Origin: Sphingobacterium micropteri
GTDB taxonomy: Bacteria > Bacteroidota > Bacteroidia > Sphingobacteriales > Sphingobacteriaceae
Direction: 5' to 3'
Assembly: GCF_014692515.1 (NCBI RefSeq)
Contig: NZ_JACOIK010000001.1
Location: 372,001-436,000, forward strand
Length of the DNA: 64,000 nt
Position numbers and translations under genes: made by a program. Positions 44,970 to 53,402 of this stretch are shown piece after piece (the first letter of the stretch is position 1; each line of letters begins with the position of its first letter). The notes below the pieces were generated by a model. It worked only from the letters and a program-made list of their open reading frames with translations, was not told the origin of the DNA and made no database searches.

Positions 44970-45029
44970 ACAGAATCTAATCGCAATGTGTTTTCACAAT
45001 CTTTATATGCATCCTCCATTATATTGCTG

Positions 45030-45037
45030 TATCTTTG
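45030..45037 (+). promoter_or_regulatory. -7 element of the ABC-F gene
   Basis: TATCTTTG fits TAnnTTTG. It puts the transcript start near 45044 and supports initiation at the GTG at 45063. Confidence 0.5.
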
Positions 45038-45062
45038 CGGCTGTTTTTAAAAGACGCATATC

Positions 45063-46700
45063 GTGATAGACGTAAATAATATCTCCGTATCCTTTGGCGG
45101 AACAACCCTTTTCAGTGATGTGTCGTTTTCCATCAATGAAAATGACAAGATTGCCCTGATGGGAAAGAATGGTGCAGGAAAATCCACCCTATTAAAAATC
45201 ATTGCCGGCGTAGGGAAACCCACTACCGGCCATATCAGTGGACCGAAGGAAGCGGTAATCGCTTATCTTCCCCAACACCTGTTGACGAAGGATAATATGA
45301 CGGTTTTTGAGGAGACCTCTAAAGCTTTTGATGAAGTCTACCGAATGCGTGACGAACTTGAAGCGCTTAACGAACAACTGAACATCCGTACCGATTATGA
45401 ATCGGACGGGTACATGAAGTTAATCGAGCAGGTTTCCGAACTAAGCGAAAAGTTCTATTCCATCGAAGAGACCAACTATGATGCAGAAGTTGAAAAAGTA
45501 TTAAAAGGCTTGGGATTTGAACGAACGGATTTTAATCGTCAGACTGCTGAGTTTTCAGGTGGATGGCGCATGCGTATCGAACTCGCAAAAATTCTGTTGA
45601 AAAAGCCCGATTTAATACTTCTTGATGAGCCTACCAACCACATGGATATAGAAAGTATTGAGTGGTTAGAGGATTTTCTGGTCAATTCGGCCAAAGCTGT
45701 TATCGTTATCTCCCATGACCGTGCATTTGTTGATAATATCACGAACCGCACGATCGAGGTCACGATGGGACGTATCTACGACTATAGAGCAAAATACTCT
45801 CACTACCTGCAGTTGCGTCAAGAACGACGCCAGCACCAACTGAAGGCTTACGAAGAACAACAACGTTTTATTGCCGATACGCAAGAATTTATAGATCGTT
45901 TTAAAGGCACTTATTCCAAAACATTGCAGGTGCAGTCCCGCGTTAAGATGTTGGACAAACTGGATATTATCGAAGTGGACGAGGTAGATACCTCCGCGCT
46001 ACGACTAAAATTCCCGCCGTCACCCCGTTCGGGACAATATCCTGTCATCGTTGAAGAACTTACTAAAGCCTATGGAGAACATGTCGTGTTTGAAAAAGCC
46101 TCAATGGTCATCGAACGTGGAGAGAAAGTAGCTTTCGTCGGTAGAAATGGAGAGGGTAAATCAACCATGATTAAAGCGATCATGGGTGAAATTGATTACG
46201 AAGGCTCTCTAAAAGTGGGACATAACGCCCAAATCGGGTATTTTGCACAAAATCAGGCATCGTTGCTGGATGAAGAACTTACCGTGTTCGAAACCATCGA
46301 CCAAATTGCCGTAGGTGATGTACGTGTCAAAATCAAAGATCTCCTAGGCGCATTCATGTTTAGCGGCGATGATACTACCAAAAAGGTGAAAGTACTCTCC
46401 GGAGGAGAAAAAACACGTCTGGCTATGATCAAGCTATTGTTAGAGCCCGTGAATGTGCTCATCCTTGATGAACCTACCAATCACTTGGACATGAAAACCA
46501 AAGATATCATTAAAGATGCCCTGCAAGAATTTGATGGTACGCTGATTTTGGTGTCGCACGATAGAGACTTCCTCGATGGATTGGCAACGAAAGTTTTCGA
46601 GTTTGGCAACAAGCGCGTAAGAGAGCACTTCGAAGATATCAAAGGCTTCTTGGAATATAAGAAAATGGGTAACCTTAATGATATAGAAAGGGTGGGATAG
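45063..46700 (+). CDS. ABC-F family ATP-binding protein (YbiT-like)
   Basis: 545 aa from a GTG start (MIDVNNISVSFGG). Two ABC domains and no membrane domain: GKNGAGKSTL plus SGGWRMRIELA and LLDEPTNHMD in the first; GRNGEGKSTM plus SGGEKTRLAM and LILDEPTNHLD in the second. The linker (about 245-315) has the charged, helical P-site-tRNA-interaction motif of ABC-F proteins (RQERRQHQLKAYEEQQRF). Acts on the ribosome in the cytoplasm as a translation factor; antibiotic protection is also possible in this group. Monocistronic. Confidence 0.93.
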   Translation: MIDVNNISVSFGGTTLFSDVSFSINENDKIALMGKNGAGKSTLLKIIAGVGKPTTGHISGPKEAVIAYLPQHLLTKDNMTVFEETSKAFDEVYRMRDELEALNEQLNIRTDYESDGYMKLIEQVSELSEKFYSIEETNYDAEVEKVLKGLGFERTDFNRQTAEFSGGWRMRIELAKILLKKPDLILLDEPTNHMDIESIEWLEDFLVNSAKAVIVISHDRAFVDNITNRTIEVTMGRIYDYRAKYSHYLQLRQERRQHQLKAYEEQQRFIADTQEFIDRFKGTYSKTLQVQSRVKMLDKLDIIEVDEVDTSALRLKFPPSPRSGQYPVIVEELTKAYGEHVVFEKASMVIERGEKVAFVGRNGEGKSTMIKAIMGEIDYEGSLKVGHNAQIGYFAQNQASLLDEELTVFETIDQIAVGDVRVKIKDLLGAFMFSGDDTTKKVKVLSGGEKTRLAMIKLLLEPVNVLILDEPTNHLDMKTKDIIKDALQEFDGTLILVSHDRDFLDGLATKVFEFGNKRVREHFEDIKGFLEYKKMGNLNDIERVG

Positions 46701-46724
46701 AGATTTTGTCCAAGAATAAGTTTA

Positions 46725-47777
46725 TTAATAGGCGATCAAACTTAAGTTACGGGTTTTCATCGTGCCAATATTGAGCCCGGTACATTCAAAACCCATGGTA
46801 AAAAGAGAGACCTTGTAATCGTTGTACGATTGGGATTCAAGGAGATAACCTCTGCTCCAAGCTTCGTCCAGCCCTTGCTTGATCTGGGATAAAATATCTC
46901 CTTTCACGGTCTTCCATTGCCCCTGTACCAGACCGGTGGTACTAAAGGATGCTAGGCCTACATCGTAAATAAGCTGACCACTAAATATATCTTCGTTTAT
47001 AGAGAACCCCGGCAAGCTATACCGGTCATCAAATAGCATAATTAAGAAATACATAGACTTGCCATAGCCAGCACTGCTGGGATTGAGATTCTGGACAAGG
47101 AAAACGCAGCTGAACTGTAAGGCATGGATAGCAGAATTATATCCTGCTTTTTGGTTTCTTGCATGGTAGTCCAGATAGGCATCAATCTGGAAATTGAGGC
47201 TATCCAACGCTCCAATAAATGGTGTTGCGCTGCCTAACCAACCGTCGGGATCTGCAATCCTTTGATCGATAATCAAATGAGGAAACGGTTGAGACGATGT
47301 TCTATAGGTATCACCAAACTCATTTTGACCATTGATGGCAAAAATAATATCCCTATCTGTAGAAGACGCTGGCCCTATAGTAATCGCTTTATTTGAATCG
47401 GCAAAGCGGTATGAACCGGACGATAGGAGAGTCGGTGTTGCACCATATAAGGAGGAGTTACTATACCACTGAGACAAATTCCATTTGGGAGACGAACCTC
47501 CTCCAGCATATAATATTGATCCCTGTACCACGCCCGTGGATGGATGGAGTACATGGAATCCATGTTGGAAATTTTGATCGGTCAACAAGGATAGGGGAGT
47601 TGTTAAGGCAAGAAGACTCTCCGATGTCCCATCGCTTTTTGATAGCTCATTGCTAAATTCTTCTTGTCTATCGTCCGCTTTGTTACAACTACTGAAACCG
47701 AGCAAAACGATGCCAGCAAGCAAAGCTATTTTTGAAAGTCTGTAAAAATAGCGTTTAAGGTTCTTTTTTGTTCTCAT
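46725..47777 (-). CDS. Unknown lipoprotein P1 of the PUL, paralogue of P2 and P3
   Basis: 350 aa with a lipoprotein signal ending GFSSC (about Cys31). No family recognised. It shares a common plan with the genes at 50195 and 59827: a GF/GI-x-V strand followed by V-x-G and W-L-QW (GFHVLHPSTGVVQG, WNLSQWYS), a PHL-x-x-DQ or PHLLLEQ segment (FPHLIIDQ), an LQF-x-x-x-x-VQN core (ALQFSCVFLVQN) and a D-x-R turn (LFDDRYS). Most diverged of the three. It closes the minus-strand operon after P2 and GH78. Beta-rich, likely surface glycan-binding or -acting protein. Confidence 0.8.
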   Translation of the reverse strand: MRTKKNLKRYFYRLSKIALLAGIVLLGFSSCNKADDRQEEFSNELSKSDGTSESLLALTTPLSLLTDQNFQHGFHVLHPSTGVVQGSILYAGGGSSPKWNLSQWYSNSSLYGATPTLLSSGSYRFADSNKAITIGPASSTDRDIIFAINGQNEFGDTYRTSSQPFPHLIIDQRIADPDGWLGSATPFIGALDSLNFQIDAYLDYHARNQKAGYNSAIHALQFSCVFLVQNLNPSSAGYGKSMYFLIMLFDDRYSLPGFSINEDIFSGQLIYDVGLASFSTTGLVQGQWKTVKGDILSQIKQGLDEAWSRGYLLESQSYNDYKVSLFTMGFECTGLNIGTMKTRNLSLIAY

Positions 47778-47823
47778 ATGAATACAATTAGTTAATGGAT
47801 CTCCTTATGCGGGAGTATGTGGT

Positions 47824-50163
47824 TTATATTTTGTTTGTTCCAGCAGTTAACTTGATTGATTTGCCCTTATATACATATGTTCCCGAAACCCCATTTGGGA
47901 GCGTAATTTCTCCAGATAGCTTGTCTATCTCTTTTTTTAGATATAGTTCTATAATACCTGATGGATGAGGGATTTCAGCTTCAATAAATTCTAAACTTCC
48001 GAGGTTTGGGCTTATTTTTACGGTTTTGAATCCCGGTGAATCAGGTTCTACACCGCATATGGTAGCCAAAAAATCATAATTAGGGCTAGCACTCCAGGCA
48101 TGGCAGTCGGATCTGGAAGGTTCCGGACGTTCCGCAAAAGTCGTCAATCCTAGGTCTAACATGTCTTTCCATAATTGTAATTGATCTACATATCTATTGG
48201 CTAAACCTGCTTTTTTCATTGCCCTTATAAGATAGAAGCGGTAAAATAGTGTTGCTTGTATGAGAGAAGTATCCGAATCTAATCTTAACAAGACATCGGC
48301 TTGCTCTTTTTTAGGGATTGCATCTGCTAGTATTCCCATGATGTTGGCATGCTGACTATAGCTGCTCCTTTTAATATCGTCTGCCAGCAATTGACGATGC
48401 GGATCATAGCACTGCGTTAAAACAGCATGGTTTATCTTATTATGAAGTAACCGATATTCCTTTGCTTTCGCATTTTCACCGAAGTAGGACATCAAATCAA
48501 TAGCATCTTTTAAGGTATAGGCAAACTGAAGACTAATAATAGAAGAACCTCCTTCTATTCCCCCCGGAGGAACACCGCCGGAAGGCCGCTGTGCAGACCA
48601 AGGCCATTCGTTTGGCCAATCGACAAAGTTCCAGTGGGACATTGGTCCAAGCATGCCCGTAGCAGGATCGACACGTTCGGTATACCAACGTATGATTTGT
48701 TGAGCAATCGGTAAATACTCCTTTACAAAGTTTTCATCCGGCCTGTGCATCCAATAATCATGCAACATATTGATCCAGTACAGCGAAAATGGTGGAATAA
48801 TCTGTATTCTTTGTGCTGGATAACGGCTTTGTAAGATGCCTTCAGGGACTAAAGAAGACGCTAGGTCGGTAATAGCTTTGCGCATTAAACGTTCATCCCC
48901 ACTTACATAAAGTGATATCAGGGATTGAATGCGGGTATCTCCGGTATATTGCATACGCTCGTAGTATGGGCAGTCGTAATAGAGATCTACCGCGCATAAC
49001 CTTGCTGTGCGCCATCCCGTTTTCCAAATCGTGGACAATATCGGATTGCTGCTTTCGAATCGGCCGAGCTCTTGAAAAGGGTATCCGACAAATGTACAGT
49101 CAAGCTGTTCAATTATCAAGGGTTGCTCTTTTGTCTCTATATCTAGCTGGATATATCTGAATGTCTTAAAATTCAACGGACTATAGGACCTGTGCTTACC
49201 TCCATCAGGGTAAATAATATCTTTAACCCCAAGTAGTTTCTTCCCCTCGATTTCATTTCTATTTCCTTTATTCCCCTCCGTATCGTACAATGCCTCCGCA
49301 TAAGCAATGGATAAACTCCCTTGCTTGCCGCCGCTTAGCATAACTTCTATAAAGGCATTTGTGATGTATGTCTGATCCAATAGCAGACTGGCTTTTGCAA
49401 ATGAAGGAATGGTGATTGCCCCTTTTTCTAAAAAAAGGCCATTCATCGTAATCCCTGATGCTCGTCGAACATGCATGGGTTTTTCTGCTTTCAATTCCGG
49501 TAAAGGAATGTTGCGAGGTTGTAGCGCACGAATATATTCTGTCCCCTTGCCATAGTTCATCCCTCTTTCTTGAACGGCCGCTTCCTCCCAATGGGAATCG
49601 TCATAATCAACCTGCTGCCATCCCCAAGGAAAAAGTGTGCCATAGATTTGGTCTGCCGGTTCGATATCAATTACCGCCATGTGTTCTAAAGAAGGTTCAT
49701 ATGCTTTATTTTTTTTCGTTTTCCAGCTCTTGTCCGTATTGACTACCTGTTCTGCTTCACCGTCACCCTGTATAACGAGCCCTGTGGATAATGTCATTTG
49801 TGCACCTGGTGTCCATTTGCCATAGTTTACTACTTGTGCCGTAATAACATTTTCTCCTACTTGAAGATAAGGAGCGATATCCACTGTATCATAATTCCAC
49901 CGTAATGGCGAGCCTGCCGCCGGTCCGCGGTTAACGCAGTGGTTATTGACGAAAAGTACATAGCGCTGATCTGCAGATAGGTGGATAACGAAATGATCCG
50001 GTGCACGCGGAATATTGATTTTCTTTCGGAACAGATGAACCCCGTAATCTAGAGAAGAAGACGAGCTTGGAGCGATCCAATGTGCTGTCCAATTTAGGGC
50101 ATCGGCCTTGTGTATAATAGCAAAAGACACCCATAGATACACAAACAAAATCTTTCTTGTCAT
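47824..50163 (-). CDS. GH78 alpha-L-rhamnosidase, exported
   Basis: 779 aa from the ATG at 50163, where a signal peptide begins (MTRKILFVYLWVSF to HKADA). The ORF upstream to 50286 overlaps the previous gene's end and is not plausible. N-terminal beta-sandwiches with WTAHWIAPSS, then the (alpha/alpha)6 barrel with the family motif DLYYDCPYYERMQYTGDTR near residue 385, which holds catalytic acidic residues; the C-terminal beta domain closes the protein (SPNLGSLEFIEAEIPHPSG). Releases terminal L-rhamnose from glycans in the periplasm or at the surface. Middle gene of the minus-strand PUL operon. Confidence 0.92.
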   Translation of the reverse strand: MTRKILFVYLWVSFAIIHKADALNWTAHWIAPSSSSSLDYGVHLFRKKINIPRAPDHFVIHLSADQRYVLFVNNHCVNRGPAAGSPLRWNYDTVDIAPYLQVGENVITAQVVNYGKWTPGAQMTLSTGLVIQGDGEAEQVVNTDKSWKTKKNKAYEPSLEHMAVIDIEPADQIYGTLFPWGWQQVDYDDSHWEEAAVQERGMNYGKGTEYIRALQPRNIPLPELKAEKPMHVRRASGITMNGLFLEKGAITIPSFAKASLLLDQTYITNAFIEVMLSGGKQGSLSIAYAEALYDTEGNKGNRNEIEGKKLLGVKDIIYPDGGKHRSYSPLNFKTFRYIQLDIETKEQPLIIEQLDCTFVGYPFQELGRFESSNPILSTIWKTGWRTARLCAVDLYYDCPYYERMQYTGDTRIQSLISLYVSGDERLMRKAITDLASSLVPEGILQSRYPAQRIQIIPPFSLYWINMLHDYWMHRPDENFVKEYLPIAQQIIRWYTERVDPATGMLGPMSHWNFVDWPNEWPWSAQRPSGGVPPGGIEGGSSIISLQFAYTLKDAIDLMSYFGENAKAKEYRLLHNKINHAVLTQCYDPHRQLLADDIKRSSYSQHANIMGILADAIPKKEQADVLLRLDSDTSLIQATLFYRFYLIRAMKKAGLANRYVDQLQLWKDMLDLGLTTFAERPEPSRSDCHAWSASPNYDFLATICGVEPDSPGFKTVKISPNLGSLEFIEAEIPHPSGIIELYLKKEIDKLSGEITLPNGVSGTYVYKGKSIKLTAGTNKI

Positions 50164-50194
50164 TTTTATTTTTTTAAAATGGCTTTTCTCGGTA

Positions 50195-51193
50195 TTACTC
50201 CGTAGATAGCTTCTCAGCAAGCATATAGATATCAAAATTCTTGAATTCCACTCCAGCATCAATAGAACCCGGATTTTCCCAGCCAATATTCATGCTTGTA
50301 AGCTCCATATCCTCCCATCGGCTATCTTTGAGATACCCCTTGTTCTTTGCTTGCTCAAACGCCGTCAATAAATCAGGTAAGATGTCTTTATTTATGGATA
50401 AAGGCTTGCCGTCATGAAGCGATCCTCCTAGGATATCTTTACTCCCTACCATGTAAATAAATTTTTGGGATGCATCATCTTTTCCTACATCGGCCGCCTG
50501 ATAAATTTCGACATCTTTATATCGATAGTCATAGAAAGGAAGTCCGAACCAGAGGAAATCTTTATAGCCTTCAGCATCAGGGTTATTATTTTGAAGGGTA
50601 AGGAATAGTTGAAATTGAGCAGTATGCAGTTGCGGATTTAAATCTTCTTTTGCTGTTTTCAATTCGACAGCTATTAGGTCCATATCCATTTTTACGAAGA
50701 GATGTCTGGCATTAGTTAGCGGTCTAGGGCGCTGGAATCTCTGTTCCAATAGAAGATGTGGCCAATATTCTCCGTCCATCCTTATTTTGCTATATTCACT
50801 TCCGGCATTTAAGAACATCTTAACAGTCATCACACAGGTGTCTTCAGAAAAAGCTATTTTCTTTAGCTCATTTTCATAGATTACTTCTCCGTTAGCTAAC
50901 CTAGGCGCTTCCTTCAATAATTTTTTTGACCCCCATTCTGCTAATCTCCATGCTGCCGTAGTATCGTTTTGCAACTTTCCGAAGGGGTAGATAAATTTGC
51001 CTTCTACCAGCTCGCTGGTGTTCGAACCAACTAATGCTATCCCTTTTTGAAAAAAACGATCTTCTAATATAGAAATGGTATCATACACTTGTTGCCCATG
51101 TTGGCCGGTATGTGCATTTTGCGAACAGCTGGTCATCGAAAGAAAAATCGCATAAGCACCTAAAATCCTGTAATTCTTTTCTTGTTTTATCAT
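50195..51193 (-). CDS. Unknown lipoprotein P2 of the PUL, paralogue of P1 and P3
   Basis: 332 aa from the ATG at 51193, which gives a lipoprotein signal (RILGAYAIFLSMTSC); the ATGs at 51217 and 51235 add a polar stretch. Very similar in plan to P3: WPHLLLEQ (against WPTMLLEY), LHTAQFQLFLTLQN (LHTAQFQWFITVQN), LWFGLPFYDYRY (IWFGLNLYDKRF), RWEDMELTSMNIGWENPG (RWEELYIGASNIGWEIPG). Predicted beta-sandwich. It is first in the minus-strand operon with GH78. No known glycoside hydrolase or lyase family could be named; the conserved Trp, His, Tyr and Arg residues could bind sugar. Confidence 0.82.
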   Translation of the reverse strand: MIKQEKNYRILGAYAIFLSMTSCSQNAHTGQHGQQVYDTISILEDRFFQKGIALVGSNTSELVEGKFIYPFGKLQNDTTAAWRLAEWGSKKLLKEAPRLANGEVIYENELKKIAFSEDTCVMTVKMFLNAGSEYSKIRMDGEYWPHLLLEQRFQRPRPLTNARHLFVKMDMDLIAVELKTAKEDLNPQLHTAQFQLFLTLQNNNPDAEGYKDFLWFGLPFYDYRYKDVEIYQAADVGKDDASQKFIYMVGSKDILGGSLHDGKPLSINKDILPDLLTAFEQAKNKGYLKDSRWEDMELTSMNIGWENPGSIDAGVEFKNFDIYMLAEKLSTE

Positions 51194-51332
51194 TGTAAAG
51201 CCGTGTTTAATTTCCATTATCATTGATCTTATCAAATGACTATAGCTTTGAACTGTTATATTATAGGTATGATAAAACGTATAAATCCCTTACTCCAATT
51301 TTTTTTATTTATTTTACGTAAAATATCTTTTA

Positions 51333-51351
51333 CCATGACAGTCCATGACAG
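51333..51351 (+). promoter_or_regulatory. Direct repeat CCATGACAG x2 before the ECF sigma gene
   Basis: CCATGACAG at 51333-51341 and 51343-51351, repeating with a 10-base period (one helical turn). It lies 20-38 bases upstream of the -7 box, where an activator would contact RNA polymerase. Confidence 0.5.
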
Positions 51352-51370
51352 AAAGATGAAAAAGAAACTT

Positions 51371-51378
51371 TACTTTTG
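51371..51378 (+). promoter_or_regulatory. -7 element of the PUL ECF sigma gene
   Basis: TACTTTTG fits TAnnTTTG, 43 bases before the ATG at 51422. No -33 TTTG is visible at the right distance; the direct repeat occupies that place. Confidence 0.5.
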
Positions 51379-51421
51379 TTGCTATGCTTGATAACTCGAG
51401 CGAGTTAGCCTTTTTAAACTT

Positions 51422-51985
51422 ATGCATTCTTACCCAGATTTTACAGACAACGAGCTCATAGATTTGTTGAGGCAAGGAGACGAAAGTGCCTTTACCGAGA
51501 TTTACAATCGCTATTGGAAGAAGCTTTTTACGATTGCATCAAACAGGGTAGATAGTTTGGAAGATGCAGAGGAAATCGTTCAGGATATTTTTATCTCTTT
51601 ATGGAATAGAAAGACCGATTTGCAGATTAGACTGGAGCTCTCAAGTTACTTGGCGGTCTCTGTAAAATATCGGGTATTTCAAACGTTGAACAGGTATTTT
51701 CAAAAAAGGAAATATCGTGATTATATTCTTACAAAAGAACAATTCGACAATTCTACGCAGCAGCTGCTTGACTTTAAGGAACTACAGGATGAGTTGGCCA
51801 AATATGTACAACGTCTGCCAGAAAAATGTCAATTGGTTTTCCGACTCAGTCGTGAAGAAGGCTGTACTCAAAAACAAATAGCCGAAAAACTAAACCTCTC
51901 CGAAAAAACAGTAGAAGCGCATCTGGGAAAAGCATTCCGAATACTCAGAATAAAACTGAGCAGCTTCCTGACAACTTTATTGTAG
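51422..51985 (+). CDS. ECF RNA polymerase sigma factor of the PUL
   Basis: 187 aa. Region 2 with DAEEIVQDIFISLWNRK, region 4 HTH with EGCTQKQIAEKLNLSEKTVE. Matches the Bacteroidota PUL-sigma group which works with FecR and a SusC carrying an STN domain; all three are adjacent here. First gene of the plus-strand half of the PUL, divergent from P2-GH78-P1, which it may also control. Confidence 0.93.
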   Translation: MHSYPDFTDNELIDLLRQGDESAFTEIYNRYWKKLFTIASNRVDSLEDAEEIVQDIFISLWNRKTDLQIRLELSSYLAVSVKYRVFQTLNRYFQKRKYRDYILTKEQFDNSTQQLLDFKELQDELAKYVQRLPEKCQLVFRLSREEGCTQKQIAEKLNLSEKTVEAHLGKAFRILRIKLSSFLTTLL

Positions 51986-52072
51986 AATAAAGCTAAAACT
52001 TTCTTTCAAAAAAATATGAATCACCACTAAGGGAAGTAGTGGGTACAACACACCTATTATTAAAGCGATACT

Positions 52073-53242
52073 ATGAACTCAACGAATCGATATCAAGAAT
52101 TGGCCAATAAATGGTTAGCTGGCACCATCAACGAAGCGGAAAAAATGGAGCTTTCCGCATGGTATAATAGTTTTGATGACGACACTATAGATATTCCTGA
52201 TTCTTTTTCTGAAAGTGAATACGAGTTAAAGGACAGAATTTTGGCAAAAGTCAAGGAAAGGGTAGATATACCCTCTCCACATCATCGTATTCGCTACCGG
52301 TTCAATAATTTTAGGGCAGTAGCGGCAACGGTGGCATTTTTCTTTTTGATAGGGGTTTGTTATTACACGATGGTAGCACCAAACGTAGAGACGAAACATG
52401 CTCTCAGCCTTAACGATATATCTCCCGCCGATAATAAAGCGAATCTCACTTTTGCTGATGGAAGAGCAATTGAACTAGATCAGGAACAATCGCAACTAAT
52501 CATCGATGGCGACGTACAATACCTAGACGGTACCAAGCTTTATGACAAGAACGATAAAAATAGCACCCAATACGCTATTTTATCTACACCTAAAGGAGGA
52601 CGATATCAATTGAAGTTGTCCGATGGTTCCAAAGTGTGGTTAAACGCATCTTCCTCCATACGGTTTCCTTCCGAATTCAACGGATCGCCCCGTACGGTTG
52701 AATTGCTCCGCGGAGAAGCATATTTTGAAATTAACAAACAGACGTCAAAGGACGGATCGCGTATTCCTTTCTTTGTGAAATTGGATCAGCAACTAGTAGA
52801 AGTATTAGGCACAAAATTCAATATCAATAGCTATGTGGCAAAAAAAGGCGTCGTGACAACAGTTACGGAAGGTGTTGTGACCGTACAGAAGCTGGATGCT
52901 TTAAGCAAACAAAAGCCTGATAAAGTAAGATTGACTGCGGGTAGGCAAGCTATAGTTGATCATTCAGGTATTAAGGAAAACCAGGTTGATGTGGAAGGGT
53001 TTACCGCATGGAAACAAGGATTTTTCTATTTTAACGACGATGACATCCATGCCGTCATGGACGAGTTTGCAAGGTGGTACGACATCGACGTCACGTATGA
53101 AATAGCGGGGTCAAATGATCTTTTTTCAGGTTACATACCTCGAGATGTAACACTTGGGCAGGCTTTACATCTTTTGAAGGTTGCAGGTGTCAATTTTGAA
53201 CTAAGGAGTGAAAAGAATCTAGTCGTAAAACATAAAAAATAG
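52073..53242 (+). CDS. FecR family anti-sigma factor of the PUL
   Basis: 389 aa. Cytoplasmic part of about 80 residues, one membrane helix (VAATVAFFFLIGVCYYTMVA, about 84-103), FecR domain with TPKGGRYQLKLSDGSKVWLN then RTVELLRGEAYFEI and GTKFNINSY, and the C-terminal DUF4974 segment (FYFNDDDIHAVMDEFARWYD). Complete length for the PUL type. Links the STN domain of the SusC protein to the sigma factor. Confidence 0.93.
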   Translation: MNSTNRYQELANKWLAGTINEAEKMELSAWYNSFDDDTIDIPDSFSESEYELKDRILAKVKERVDIPSPHHRIRYRFNNFRAVAATVAFFFLIGVCYYTMVAPNVETKHALSLNDISPADNKANLTFADGRAIELDQEQSQLIIDGDVQYLDGTKLYDKNDKNSTQYAILSTPKGGRYQLKLSDGSKVWLNASSSIRFPSEFNGSPRTVELLRGEAYFEINKQTSKDGSRIPFFVKLDQQLVEVLGTKFNINSYVAKKGVVTTVTEGVVTVQKLDALSKQKPDKVRLTAGRQAIVDHSGIKENQVDVEGFTAWKQGFFYFNDDDIHAVMDEFARWYDIDVTYEIAGSNDLFSGYIPRDVTLGQALHLLKVAGVNFELRSEKNLVVKHKK

Positions 53243-53303
53243 ATATACATATGATAGAAATAAAAGATCCTTGACAGTTGTATTACCTAGTATAGACCAA
53301 AAA

Positions 53304-53330
53304 GCCGGAAATGCTCGCGACATTTCCAGC
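53304..53330 (+). other. Hairpin between fecR and susC genes
   Basis: GGAAATG (53307-53313) and CATTTCC (53321-53327) pair perfectly, flanked by further GC pairing, in the 160-base gap. May terminate part of the regulatory transcript or stabilise the susCD mRNA. No -7 box with a good fit was found before susC. Confidence 0.4.
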
Positions 53331-53402
53331 CGAAATTTGGACAAACAAACTAGACTTTTTTGTGTAAACAGTATTCATTTGTAAACCAAACCATACAAAA
53401 GT

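Noticed and set aside
49268..49591. 107-aa frame inside the GH78 gene on the same strand
   Set aside because: Out-of-frame shadow of a clearly coding gene.
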